From: Cryptomeria japonica
Lineage: Eukaryota > Streptophyta > Pinopsida > Cupressales > Cupressaceae
Assembly: GCF_030272615.1 (NCBI RefSeq)
Contig: NC_081406.1
Location: forward strand, 248,119,218 to 248,183,217
Length of the DNA: 64,000 nt
Direction of reading: 5' to 3'
Below the pieces are notes generated by a model. It was not told where the DNA came from. It ran no database searches and saw only the letters and a program-made list of their open reading frames with translations. Shown piece by piece: positions 45,701-57,801 of this stretch (position 1 is the first letter of the stretch; every line of letters starts with the position of its first letter). The position numbers and the translations under genes are program-made.

Positions 45701-45993
45701 ATCAATTACAGAGTTTGCTTAATACATAAACATGAGTGCTATATGTGGGGAGAAATATGGCTCCCATGAGGGTCGAGCCCATCATGTAGTAACAAAAGGA
45801 AATGAAATCTATGAAGTCCACTATAAAGTTACTTAATTGATGGAGTGTTTCCATCAGATCTATACACGAAGTTCTATAAACTTACTGAATTGATGGAGCT
45901 GTTACAGTTACTCCATAAATTATTTTAAAGTTCTATTCAATACCCAGATTTATATTAACCCATAACAAAATATGCAACTAACAAATAAAATTG
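42787..45993. other. No gene recognised
   Basis: Mixed single-copy-looking DNA. 43080-43240 repeats TACCGGTTA/TACCAGTTA words; 44995-45080 repeats ATGCTATGTCAACATATA. Two stretches (43660-44090 and 44730-44950) look vaguely coding but are full of stops and match nothing I know. Confidence 0.4.
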
Positions 45994-46027
45994 CAATTTG
46001 TAGTTGGGCTTGGACCTAGAAAAGTTG

Positions 46028-46128
46028 CTTCCATACAAAGGGCTATTTTGAGGGCAGTAAGGGTTTACAGTTGCAGAGAATTGTTGACCCCTCTAGAAGC
46101 TATGAAGCGACTTGTCTTTATAAATGGT
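46028..46128 (+). repeat. SPT6 segment, first copy
   Basis: Matches 46594-46693 with about 90% identity by eye, 566 bp apart in direct orientation. Confidence 0.85.
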
Positions 46129-46593
46129 GTTGGTTTTTAAGGGTTAGAGGGACTGGGCAAGAACCTTTTGGGAACCATGTTATGGATCCATTGGATGATA
46201 CTAGAACTCATCCAGAGTCATATGAACTAGCCAAGAAAATGGTTGAGGATGTATACTATGAAGATGCAAGACAGGATATAGATGATATGGATGAGGAAAC
46301 ACAAGAAATGATAGTTGAACATGTCAAAAAATATCCCCGTGTTAAAGGCCCTTGATATTGATGAATATGCTAGAAGTGTGGAACAACAAGCATCCAATAA
46401 AAAGCAAGAAACTCAAGTGCTAACATAAATATTGAATTGGTACATGGATTTAAGGATTGGCGAACACCATATAAAGAACCATCCCAGGATGAGGAATGTT
46501 ATCTGCTAACTGGATAAAATGAAGAGAACATTTTAGTGGGGAAAATTGTACAAGCAACTGCCCGTAGAATCCTCAATAATCGTATACAAATTT

Positions 46594-46693
46594 CTTCCAT
46601 ACAAAGGGCTATTTTGAGGGCTGGAAGGGTTTACATCCATGAAGAATTGTTGACCACTATAGAAGCTATGAAGCGACTTGTCTTTATAACTGG
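46594..46693 (+). repeat. SPT6 segment, second copy
   Basis: Direct repeat of 46028-46128 placed after the S1-proximal part of SPT6, out of natural order. Confidence 0.85.
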
Positions 46694-46747
46694 CAGCCAC
46701 AGAATGGAGAGGTTAAGGAGGTTGAGGATCCATATTTTGCTAAAGCA

Positions 46748-46752
46748 GATAC
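46748..46752 (+). other. Target-site duplication of C, left
   Basis: GATAC, repeated at 57797-57801 directly outside the other LTR. Confidence 0.9.
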
Positions 46753-48179
46753 TGTAGAGGTATAAAAATGACCATATTCCTAAATGAATATTTTATGTTC
46801 ATTTCTCTATTTAATTAAATCCAATTTAATTAAATTATCCACATTCCTCTATTTAATTAAGAAAATTACTCAATTAAATTCACTATACCCATTTAATGAA
46901 TAAATCATTTTATTCAATTAAATCCCCCCTATCCACTTTTAATTAAATTCAAATTTAATTAAATATTTATCCTAAATTAAATAAATCTAATTTATTTAAT
47001 TGCAACCAAATTGAATGAAATTCATTAAATTCAATTAAATCCTATTATCCCTCCATCCACTTGCATTCTCCTACATTTCCCACTTGCTTCCTAAACCCCT
47101 TCCTAATTTCTTCTAGACTCTTCTAATCGTTTCTAATTAGCCTAACCCATCTTCTAAACTTTGTCAAATCCCTAAGCAAGGGGAGGTCACTTCTCAAAAC
47201 CTTAAAGTCTCTGATAACCATTAAAGGCTTCAAATCTTCAACCACTTAATATCCCCAAAGTCTCCCAAACCATTAATGGTTAATTCAACCCTCTTACATG
47301 GTTAGAGACTTTTTGCCTAACTTAACCTTCATCCAACCCAAGGGTCTCATCAAGCCTTTAATGCTTTGACCATGATTATCTCTCAATCATTTGCACAAGG
47401 GTTTATCCTTGGATTAACTCTTAATCCAATGGGTAAGCCTAACTTAAGCTTAACCCTTATCTCTAGATAACCATAAGGTCTTCTCAGGCATTTAATGCCT
47501 CCAACCCCTTCTCTCAACCCAACCCTATGTTGACACTTGTCACCATTTCATTAGTGCAAATTGCAAACATGGATCCCCAACTTTCAAACTCAACCCTTGA
47601 TCAACTCTTTCAATCCTGACCATCCATTGCCCCGTTTTTACTATAAATAGAGCTCTCATTCATCCATTTTTCATAACAGATCAATCCAAGTTTGTAGTAT
47701 CACACTTATGCTCAAATACATTCAAGCTTTCATACCATTTCATGTTCATCATTTTAGCCTCTCTTTAACTAGGAATTAGTCTAAATATGCATGTTTAGAA
47801 TACTTTCTTTATCATTTAGCTCAATCATAGACTAATATATCATGTTAGGATAGTATTTATACTAACCTTGTCATGTTATAATCTAGTTTATTGTATTTTA
47901 AGATCATGCATAGCTTAGGATGCATTTCATTCTAAAATCTATCAAATCATCCCTCATTCTTGCATTTGCCATCCCTAAACCATTTTGCTCAGTGATCTAA
48001 GAGAAAAAACATTGGTTTGAGGGACATTGTAAGATAGAGAACCATGGGACCCACCTTGGGAAGCTGAGTTATACTTTATGACTCCATAGCTTGCACCAAG
48101 AAGTCCTCTGTGTGTTTGGACAAGTCTTTTGGAATATTTTCACATATTGAGTTCTATCGACCCGCTTTTCCCGCATACA
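46753..48179 (+). mobile_element. 5' LTR of element C
   Basis: TGTAGAGGTATAAAAATGAC ... CCCGCATACA. Its middle third is recognisably related to LTR D (CCTAATTTCTTCTAGACTCT, TTAATGGTTAATTCAACCCT). Confidence 0.95.
47642..47650 (+). promoter_or_regulatory. TATA box of C 5' LTR
   Basis: TATAAATAG followed by AGCTCTCATTC. The 3' LTR equivalent is at 57257-57265. Confidence 0.6.
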
Positions 48180-48183
48180 TTTT

Positions 48184-48200
48184 TGGCGCCCACTGTGGGG
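48184..48200 (+). promoter_or_regulatory. Primer-binding site of C
   Basis: TGGCGCCCACTGTGGGG, the same class of site as in A and B. Confidence 0.75.
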
Positions 48201-48261
48201 CTAGACCCCATATATCAAATCAGTTTTTGAATTTAACCACTTTTGCAGGTCCATGGGAAAT

Positions 48262-48690
48262 AAGAATTAGCGCGTGGGAAACATTCCCTGGCGCATCTGG
48301 TTAATAGTCTAGCACATCCTGCTTACTGTTTAGCGCGTGGGGTCTATACTCTAGTGCGTGAAGTTCTTTTTTTAATGCATGACCTCCACTAATATTTTTT
48401 TGTAGGTATCAATGTGGGAGAAAAACAGAGTAGCGCATCTGAAAAATAGTTTGGCACGTCGGGTCTGTTAGATAACGCATCCGGCTCACTGTTTAGCCCG
48501 TGCAGTCTATTCTATGGCGCGTGAAGTCTTTTCCTTAGCACATCATATTTCTAACAGTTTTCTATAGGTATCAACGTGAGAGAAAAATAGAATAGCGCAT
48601 CGAGAAAATAGCTTACCGCATTGGGGGCACATAATAGCGCATAGGTTCTTTTTCTTAGCGCATCGGCTCTATAGTTTAGCGCATAGAGTT
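48262..48690 (+). repeat. Array of AGCGCAT words, first block
   Basis: About 17 iterations of (T)TAGCGCAT/AGCGCGTGG spaced roughly 20-25 bp, with variable text such as GGTCTATA between. High GC in an AT-rich element. Confidence 0.75.
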
Positions 48691-50714
48691 GGTAGAGCCA
48701 AAAAAATTTATGACATAGTCAAAAATTAGGCTTGTGGGAGACATAATATATATGGAATATAACATTCAAGTATAAGTGACATTTCCTCTTCTCTTTTCTC
48801 TTTCTTATACTTTAAGTTATATTCCATATATATTGTTAGGATGTTTGAGAGGGGTTTCAGACCTCTAGGAGTTATAATGCAAAATCTAGTTTCTGGAAGA
48901 TCTTCCAAATTTCAGACTTAGTCAAATTTCAGGGCATTTCAGGATTAGAATTGTAAAATTTGTAACCAAGATCGGAATTTAGGCTTGTGTAAGCCCACAC
49001 TAACATTTGATCACCTACTATGTGCAGGTTCTAATCTTTTTTGTGCAGGGGAAGGAGTTAGTTTAGAGGGTTTAAGTCTCTTTTTTTACTTTCTTTCAAC
49101 AAAAGTTGGTTAAAAAGAACTCACTCTCATTTTTTGCACAAGTTAAAATAAACCTCATCATTTCATTTGGATGCATAAAATGAACTTCATGCCTTCCTTT
49201 TTGGTGTTTTAAAAGAAAAGTCATATTTCTTTATTGCATGGTAAAAAGAACAACAAAGCAAAACTTTCATTCCTGCAAGTTCGGAAAAACACTTCATTTT
49301 GGAAGCTCTAAAAAGAACAAGCAAATTTACTTTTAGCAAGGTTAAAACAAACTTCACCTTCCTTTGGTGCCTAAAAGGATCAATCTCAATAAATTGAAAA
49401 AGGAAAAAGAACCTCATCTTCATTTTGTGCAAGGCTAAGAGGGAAAGTTTTCCCCTATTGATATTAATTTTGTTGACCAACATCATGATTTACTTTGTTG
49501 ACCATGTTTATTTTTCAAAAGTTTTTGGAAATACACACTTTGCTATGAAAGGTTAAAAAGAACACCATGCTTTTTCTTGGAGCAACATCTTCCAATAGAA
49601 GTTAGCAAATCATTGTCTTGAAGGCTAAAAAGAACAACTTGATTGCCTTGTCTCGAAAGTGGAAGGTATATGCTCTCCCCATAACTAGGTGACCAAAAAG
49701 CCTTTCTGTACTTCAAGCATTTACATCCTTTAGCAGGCTTTCCTTCCCGAGGGGTTGAAAAACTCTTAAAGCCATTCTTTGGCCGGTGTGAAGGGAACGA
49801 CCTAAGTGGGGAATGACTTTGATGCCAAGTGTTCCAACCCACTATATTCAAAAGTGGAAAGTGACGAAAGTCCTTTTCAATGGTTGCGCGCAGCGATTAG
49901 CCTTCCCCTAGTATCTTTACAATACGTAAAGCCTTTGTTCTAAAGGTTGGGAAGCCTCCTGAGGGAGTTTATCACTGACGGCCGAACAGAAAGCCTGATT
50001 ACGAACCATAGAATTAGAAACTTTGAACTAAGTCAGTTGCTGAACATTGGCAATATCATAGTGCAAGGGTGGAGAAGAATCCTCCCCCAAGATCACTCAC
50101 CATATATCTCCCAAGATAACTACTCAATTGTGAAGCAATTCACTTTGAGTTAATTTCTGGCAAAAGGCAAAAAAATGGGCACCCTCTAAGGGGTGACAAG
50201 GCTATTTGAGCTGACGGAGTATCGAGACTAGTGGGCTATGATATTGTCAATGACCTTTGAATAAAGAGTCTATCTGATGTGTCTTTTGTTGTAGATCAAA
50301 CCAGTGATAACATCGAGGATTTGAACACATCCTCAAAAGAATATACACTCAATGTTTAGCATTAGGATGATCATTATCTTCATGTGTGCTAGGTATTCTT
50401 GTCACAAATGTTAAAATATCTTGCAAAGTATCCAACAATCAAACTCAAAAGTCAGTTCAAACAAGGAAAAATCATAAAGTGGAGAAGATTTCCAAATCCA
50501 ACAAAGCATCTTTTGAGATGGTTATCAACATTTCAACTATCTTTAGGAAAGAATTTCATCCAACAAGATTAGGGGAATACCAAACCAAGTAATCCAGATT
50601 TTATCTATTCGACTTAGTAAGCTTGAGTATCCAAAAAGAAATCATCCATCAAAATCACAAGTGTTATTCCAAAAATCATAGAAAAACAACCAAGTCAAAA
50701 TATATCAGAGCAGT
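48691..50714 (+). other. Leader of element C, no gene
   Basis: Contains an inverted repeat around ATATATGGAATATAACATTC (48745-48835), repeated GGTTAAAAAGAACA words (49100-49640), and a segment near 49790-50110 homologous to the A/B leader (GAACGACCTAAGTGGGGAAT; GTTCCAACCCACTATA). No convincing gag. Confidence 0.5.
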
Positions 50715-51085
50715 TTAGCATGTGAGAGCAACTTCTTAGTGCGTGGGGACCATCTTTTAGCGCATTAAACCTTCACCTTAGCGCATTAAGTCTTAACATT
50801 AGCACTTCATAGAAATCCAATTCTAGCAATTTCAAGTAGCACGTTTTGAAAATAGTTTAGCGCATTGAAGCATCAGCTTAGCGCGTGGAAGCCAAACTTT
50901 AGCACTTAGGGTTTAACAGTTAGCGCATTGGTGGCCCATATTGGCACATGACCTTTTTGAACCAAGGAAAAAGAAAAATAAACCAGTTAGCGCATATCAG
51001 GGGGCAGTGTAGCACATGGAGTCTTTTCTATAGCGCATTGAGAATTTGTTTTAGCGCATCTAGTCTTTGGCTTAGCGCATGGTCA
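50715..51085 (+). repeat. Array of AGCGCAT words, second block
   Basis: About 15 iterations of TTAGCGCATT/TTAGCACTT at ~20-25 bp spacing, about 2 kb after the first block. Confidence 0.75.
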
Positions 51086-51713
51086 AAACTCAGAAAACCA
51101 GAGAGCAAAACAAGCCTTTCTAGAAAAAGTTTTCAAACTTCTTGAGTATCCTTTCAGGTCCAATATCAAACACAATCACAAGAAATCAAATCAAAACACC
51201 AGAGAAATCATTTCCAAATCAAACCAGTCAGTCTTAGAACAAAAGTTGTCAAATCCAAAACTAGCTAAAGATAAGACTTTATCCTATCAAAATCAGGTAT
51301 TATCATCACCTTGATCAAAAGGTCCATCATCTAAAGGATTCTATCAAACAACATACCAAGTTTAAACCTTAAGTTGTCAAATCAAGTTTCCATATCGGGA
51401 GACTTTATCCATATCATTTGACACACTTTGTCGTGAGGGGGCATCTAAACCTTCATTTGATAAAAGTAGACTTAAGTTTTCAAAAAAAGTATCTCAATCC
51501 AAACATCAAAGGAAACCATTGATCATTCATGTATGACCACTCCTCATATTTTGAGAAGAACAAGTCTTCATCACAAAACTAAGTTAAAGAAGAGACAACC
51601 TAGTCGTAGGGCCCTTATCAAAAGGAGTAAATTTCTCTGCGTCAACCTATCAAAAGCATCAACTTTGATCATTTATAATCAAACCAAAAAAAAAGGAAAC
51701 CCAGTCAAAGGAA

Positions 51714-52490
51714 ATGAGTCCTAGCATAAATCAAGATCACGATATCATGGCTCTCCAATCTAATCCCATTTTTGATCAAGATCTCACCTATCAAGAATCT
51801 TATGATGATCCCCTAAAATTTGGGTATTCCATCCATGATGACCATCTTTCATCTCAAGAGCAGAGTCCCATTCAACATCCATCTCTTAAGCAAAATCATG
51901 ATATTCCTTCCATATCCTCCACTATTCTAATTCAAAATCAAGAGAAAAGCACAAAATCAAATGATCCTACACCAAGTCAAGATCAAGATCAAGGAATCTC
52001 TTCATCCTCCAAATCTATCTTAGGTCCTTTCATTCCAAAGTCAATCTCTTCATCCTCCAAATCTATCTTAGGTCCTTTCATTCCAAAGTCAAACTCTTAT
52101 TCTTCCTCCAAATCTATCTTAGGTCCTTTCATTCCACAATCAAACTCTCCATCCCTTTCATCCATCTTGGGTCCTTACTTGCCTCCATCCACAAATCTAT
52201 CACCTCAAATGATCCATAAGCAAGATTCGACAAAGGCACACATCTTTGAACTTCTTTCAACCCTCTATCTAAACATCTTTCCAAAACTATTATTCTATCA
52301 TTTTCTCTATCTATTTAGGGTCCTTCTGTTCCAAAATTCAATTTTCCTCCATCTCTTCATCACTTCTCAAGTACCAACACTCATCCTGAAAACATTTCTA
52401 TCTATCCTTGCACAAATCTTCAAACATTCTATCTATTATCCAACACCTCTTTTCTATCCTTCCATCCCTTTCATTCAATCCTTTGCATAA
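51714..52490 (+). pseudogene. Residual Pro/Ser/Gln-rich gag-extension frame of C
   Basis: 258 codons. Similar in order to the A/B extension: INQDHDIMALQSNP, LTYQESYDDPL, LSSQEQSPIQHPSLKQNHD, QDQDQGISSSS, then SSLGPYLPPS-like text and the same ending IYYPTPLFYPSIPFIQSFA. Residues ~95-150 are tandem copies of SSSSKSILGPFIPKS (DNA 52000-52140). About 200 residues of the A/B version are missing, and the part after ~HKQDSTKAH reads in shifted, Leu/Phe-rich frames before rejoining. No catalytic motif. It supports common ancestry of C with A and B. Confidence 0.55.
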
Positions 52491-55380
52491 ATCCTTCATC
52501 TGTGAAATAGGAATTTGTGTGATTTTGTCACATACTTGCCCATGCTCGAATCTCATGTTCAGTCCTTTTCCTAGATATCTATTCATGAAATGCTTCAGAA
52601 TCCGAGGTTGTTCCTCTTTAACATTTTCTTTTGGTTGGGATACACACTCAATCCAAAAAAGAACCACTTATCATATCTTGGTACCAACATCTTTTGATTA
52701 CTATATCTCATACACTTAATTGATTGCTCTAAATCATTGTGATCTCTTAAATTGAAGACATGGCTAGTGAAAAATCTAAAATCTTGCTTCAGGGCCACTA
52801 TAATTATCAGACCCATGTAAGTTTCATCACTTACAAGCCAATGCAAGAAAAAAAAAAGAAATATCAAAAGCATGAGCAAGAAAATGAATATCAAGAAAAG
52901 CAAAATGCAATGAAATGCAATATCAAAATGCTTGGCTATAGGAACATGCAAGTAACTCCATTGGGGCTATGGATGCTTGGCTAGTAATGGAGCAATATTT
53001 GTGAAATTACAATGATAACCTTTTCGGGGCTATGGATGCTTGCTAGCAATGAGGCTCTATCCAGGATGCTTTTGAAGTCAAGGTAACTCATGTAGCTAGC
53101 CATGTTGGATTCTGAAGATTACAATGATCATATGAGCTAGAATGAACCCACTTGCACACACATGGGTAATCAAAGACTAAGTACCTTGATCCAATTTGGG
53201 ATTCTTATTCCCTTTTGAGTCTGCTTCCTAGTTGCTAGAAATGTTCAGTTGAAATTTCCAGAGGTTCTAAGTGTGGGTTGGGTCTCTATCTTTGAAAAGT
53301 TCGAGAACACTTATTCAGATGGTGCTAAATACTATGACAATCTTACATATCACCTTTTTGCAAATGGAAACCTCTATGCTTGGGGGCAAAGTTCATCCAC
53401 TCTATTCTTCCTACCATATCTCCCATGTCCTCTAATCCATATCCCTTATCCTATCTATTCATATCTTCTATCATCCAATTATTTCTACAATCTTGCTTCA
53501 CTCTAATCCATATCCCTTATCCTATCTATTCATTTCTTCTATCATCCAATTCTTTCTACAATCTTGCTTCACTCTAATTAATATCTATCTATCCTATTTA
53601 TTCATTGCTTCCATCATCCAGTGCTATCCATATCCTATCTCTATCCAATCCCCTTTTCCATCCTTGATCTTGATGAAAACTATGGACAAAAAAAATAAAA
53701 AAATCTATTTCTACCTCAATGGTTCAGTCATCCATTCATCCATTCCTTGTCTTGATATACATTGGGGCAACCAAATACATCTTTCTTCTAATCCAAAAAC
53801 TCAAAAAAATCAAAATATCCAAGAACTCAAAAAAATAAAAATATCCAAAAACTCAAAAAAATCAAAATATCCAAAAACTAAAAATCAACAAAATCAAAAA
53901 AAAATCAAAGCATGAACACATGGACCATCCATCAAATCAGATCAACAATAGGAAAACCCTCAAAGTCTGCAATCAAACTTATCACATGTCTTGTTAATCA
54001 ATTCATTACTCAAAATCAACATCAACATCAAACATGTCTTATATAGGGATAGGTACACTCGAAACCAGACAGATCGGTCTTATACAGGATACTCACTCTT
54101 TTAAACTAGACATTCCTATCAATCATCAAGTCTTGATAATCAATCCATCTATCAACATCAACATCAACATGTCTTATACAAGGATAGGTACACTTGAAAC
54201 CAGATAGATCGGTCTTATATGGGGTACTCACTCTTTGAAACTAGACATTCTTATCAATCATCAACCAAATCATAACAATGACATCAATCAGTATGACTGC
54301 TGGATTTTATTATAGTAAGCCTTATCTTTATCAATTGATTGAAATACATGTTTCACAAATCATATTGTACATATCATATCCACCCATCTGAGGCATCACC
54401 AGAAATTCACAAATGCTTATCAATCTTAGACATACTTAGTGTAGTCACTGTCCTTGGTTTATCTGAAACAATTATCCAAATAATATCCCACCATGGCTAG
54501 GTCATCAGTGTACATATCCATATCAAATTAGTATCAACAACAAGGGGCAAAATCCTGACCTCGTTGAGGGCCTTTAGCCTTCAAGATTTTCAACATCAGA
54601 CCAAAAATGTAGCAAGACAACAAGGATCAAAACAACTAACAAATGCCAAACGACAATGCGAGAAGGCTAAATATCACAGACTTGAACTAATTTCAACTAA
54701 ACAAAGATCTATTTGCAAGATGTTTTAATTGACAAGAATACATTCCAAATAGCATGCATGCTTACTTATGGTTGTTAATTTTTTCTTATCATATCTCCTA
54801 AGTGACTCAAGGATGTCTTACGACTAGAGAAGCAAGGGAGGAATGTGATGTTTTATTTGTCTTCTATCTGTGAGTGAAGTCTTTTACCATGCAAATTTGT
54901 CCTATGAAGAAATCATGTGGCATATCGCTGAGGACATTTTGAATTTGTATGGGACAAAGGTTAACTCTTGTATGTTTACACAATACGCACTCAGGTCATC
55001 CTGGTTCAATTATACCTTGATGCTTGTGCTATCTTGCAAAATCAAAAATCATGTAAATTTTTCTCAGGTCATTATGGTTCAATTATACCATTGTGCTTGT
55101 ATAAATTTTCAACATATCCAAAAATGAATAAATGCTCAATGATGATATATACACAGAAAGCAAACAACATGTGGTTATACAGGGATGACAAATGCAGAAT
55201 GAGGATGCTCAAAAACAAATAGTTACATATCATTTTACAATTAGTTGCATATCATTTTATAATTAGTTGCATATCATATCATACATCTCATTTTCAAAAT
55301 ATCATTCATTATTCATCATTGCATCCCTCGCATGCATATCTATCACATCATCATGGAATCTTTCTTCACTTTCATATCTC
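52491..55380 (+). other. 3' non-coding region of C, first part
   Basis: Repeats of GGGGCTATGGATGCTTGGCTAG (52965, 53029), a ~72 bp tandem (53430-53640), AAAATATCCAAAAACTCAAA words (53810-53895), and paired CTTATACAGGATA-type segments (54031-54240) related to the array at 55526. No coding homology. Confidence 0.6.
53430..53640 (+). repeat. ~72 bp tandem repeat in C
   Basis: Two close copies of CTCTAATCCATATCCCTTAT..CTTGCTTCA and a diverged third. Confidence 0.8.
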
Positions 55381-55384
55381 TATC

Positions 55385-55515
55385 ATTCTTCTAAACTATC
55401 TTCTATCATTCTTCCAACCTATCTTCTATCATTCTTCCAAACTATCTTCTATCATTCTTCTAAACTATCTTCATCATTCTTCCAAACTATCTTCTATCAT
55501 TCTTCCAAACTATCT
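55385..55515 (+). repeat. ~24 bp tandem repeat in C
   Basis: About six copies of CTATCTTCTATCATTCTTCC. Confidence 0.85.
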
Positions 55516-55525
55516 TCTATCATGT

Positions 55526-55935
55526 CTTATACAGGATATATCGTTCCTGAAACTAGATGTTTTGATCAGCTCTTATATAGGATATATCATTCCTGAAACC
55601 AGATGTTTTGATCAGCTCTTATACAGGATATATCGTTCCTGAAACTAGATGTTCTGATCATCTCTTATACAGGATATATCGTTCTTGAAACCGGATGTTT
55701 TGATCAGCTCTTATATAGGATATATTGTTCCTGAAACCAAGCATTTTGATCGGTCTTATACAGGATATATCGTTCCTGAAACCAGACACTCGATCATCCA
55801 TGTCTTATACAGGCAGTATCATTCTTGAAACCAGATGCTCAATCATCCATGTCTTATATAGGCGGTATCATTCCTGAAACCAGATGCTCGATCATCCATG
55901 TCTTATACAGGAGGTGTCATACCTGAAACTAGACT
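55526..55935 (+). repeat. 46-49 bp tandem array in C, nine copies
   Basis: CTTATACAGG landmark at 55526, 55572, 55618, 55664, 55710, 55755, 55804, 55853 and 55902: period 46 in the first half and 49 in the second. Unit: CTTATACAGGATATATCGTT then CCTGAAACCAGATG. A single copy of the unit lies upstream of gag in A and B. Confidence 0.9.
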
Positions 55936-56352
55936 TGCTCTCATTCCAATCAATCTAATCAATCTTATCAAACCCATGCATGCCATCACTATCTACTCTT
56001 CTATCTTTCAAACAACATTCTTCTTCTTTCGAGAGATCATTCATGCTTTGTGTGCACAAATGATCTCCTGAGGGGGCATTATCATATCAAATCTCAACAT
56101 CAATTTCATATCAGTTTCATATCAAATTTTCATATCAAATCAATTCTTCATATCTGGGGCATCATCAATATCGCTCATCAAATCTGGGGCATCATATCGA
56201 CTTTTCATATCAAATCAATTTTTCATATCCACAGCATCATAACGACTTTTCATATCAAATCAATTTTTCATATCCACAACATCATATCGATCAAATTTTG
56301 ACAGCATATTCGACAAATTTTCTTTGAAATAACATGTGCACACACGTCACTT

Positions 56353-56367
56353 CAAAGAGGGAAAAAA
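56353..56367 (+). promoter_or_regulatory. Polypurine tract of C
   Basis: CAAAGAGGGAAAAAA abutting the LTR start TGTAGACATA. Confidence 0.85.
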
Positions 56368-57796
56368 TGTAGACATATAAAAATGACCATATTCCTAAAT
56401 GAATATTTTATGTTCATTTCTCTATTTAATTAAATCCAATTTAATTAAATTATCCACATTCCTCTATTTAATTAAGAAAATTACTCAATTAAATTCACTA
56501 TACCCATTTAATGAATAAATCATTTTATTCAATTAAATCCCCCCTATCCACTTTTAATTAAATTCAAATTTAATTAAATAGTTATCCTAAATTAAATAAA
56601 TCTAATTTATTTAATTGCAACCAAATTGAATGAAATTCATTAAATTCAATTAAATCCTATTATCCCTCCATCCACTTGCATTCTCCTACATTTCCCACTT
56701 GCTTCCTAAACCCCTTCCTAATTTCTTCTAGACTCTTCTAATTGTTTCTAATTAGCCTAACCCATCTTCTAAAATTTGTCACATCCCTAAGAAAGGGGAG
56801 GTCACTTCTCAAAACCTTAAAGTCTTTGATAACCATTAAGGGCTTCAAATCTTCAACCACTTAATATCCCCAAAGTCTCCCAAACCATTAATGGTTAATT
56901 CAACCCTCTTACATGGTTAGAGACTTTTTGCCTAACTTAACCTTCATCCAACCCAAGGGTCTCATCAAGCCTTTAATGCTTTGACCATGATTATCTCTTA
57001 ATCATTTGCACAAGGGTTTATCCTTGGATTAACTCTTAATCCAATGGGTAAGCCTAACTTAAGCTTAACCCTTATCTCTAGATAACCATAAGGTCTTCTC
57101 GGGCATTTAATGCCTCCAACCCCTTCTCTCAACCCAACCCTATGTTGACACTTGTCACCATTTCATTAGTGCAAATTGCAAACATGGATCCCCAACTTTC
57201 AAACTCAACCCTTGATCAACTCTTTCAATACTGACCATCCATTGCCCCGTTTTTGCTATAAATAGAGCTCTCATTCCTCCATTTTTTATAATAGATCAAC
57301 CCAAGTTTGTAGTATCACACTTATGCTCAAATACATTCAAGCTTTCATACCATTTCATGCTCGTCATTTTAGCCTCTCTTTAACTAGGAATTAGTCTAAA
57401 TATGCATGTTTAGAATACTTTCTTTATCATTTAGCTCAATCATAGACTAATATATCATGTTAGGATAGTATTTATACTAACCTTGTCATCTTATAATCTA
57501 GTTTATTGCATTTTAAGATCATGCATAGCTTAGGATGCATTTTATTTTAAAATCTATCAAAGCATCCCTCGTTCTTGCATTTGCCATCCCTAAACCATTT
57601 TGCTCAGTGATCTGAGAGGAAAAACATTGGTTTGAGGGACATTGTAAGATAGAGAACCATGGAATCCACCTTGGGAAGCTGAGTTATACTTTATGACTCC
57701 ATAGCTTGCACCAAGAAGTCCTATGTGTGTGTGTGGACAAGTCTTTTGGAATATTTTCACATATTGAGTTCTATCGACCCGCTTTTCCCACATACA
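56368..57796 (+). mobile_element. 3' LTR of element C
   Basis: Near-identical to 46753-48179. Ends CCCACATACA followed by GATAC. Confidence 0.95.
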
Positions 57797-57801
57797 GATA
57801 C
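57797..57801 (+). other. Target-site duplication of C, right
   Basis: GATAC, matching 46748-46752. Confidence 0.9.

Larger units (their letters stand above)
45994..46747 (+). pseudogene. SPT6: SPT6 fragment, intronless and internally duplicated
   Basis: SPT6 is a histone chaperone that travels with elongating RNA polymerase II. Seen in order, with frame changes: QFVVGLGPRKVASIQRAILR (helix-hairpin-helix region), EAMKRLVFINGVGF, FLRVRGTGQ, PLDDTRTHPESYELAKKMVE, DVYYEDARQDIDDMDEETQE, LDIDEYARS, HGFKDWRTPYKEPSQDEE, NEENILVGKIVQATARRI. This is the conserved stretch leading into the S1 domain of plant SPT6. Stops and frameshifts occur near 46137, 46353 and 46425, and TAA at 46514-46516. No introns are seen, which suggests a processed copy. 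Then 46594-46693 repeats the segment at 46028-46128 (CTTCCATACAAAGGGCTATT) instead of continuing the gene. Family recognition is strong; no function is expected. Confidence 0.75.
46753..57796 (+). mobile_element. Complete non-autonomous LTR retrotransposon C
   Basis: 11,044 bp with LTRs of 1427 and 1429 bp, perfect 5 bp target duplication, primer-binding site and polypurine tract. No pol. It holds one residual coding segment (51714-52490) related to the A/B extension and a leader segment homologous to A/B (49790-50110), so it belongs to the same wider non-autonomous group. The two LTRs are nearly identical, which points to a fairly recent insertion relative to its neighbours. Confidence 0.92.

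Noticed and set aside
55267-55642. Two overlapping frames of ~108 codons in C
   Set aside because: They translate the 24 bp and 46 bp tandem arrays; repetitive peptides without homology.
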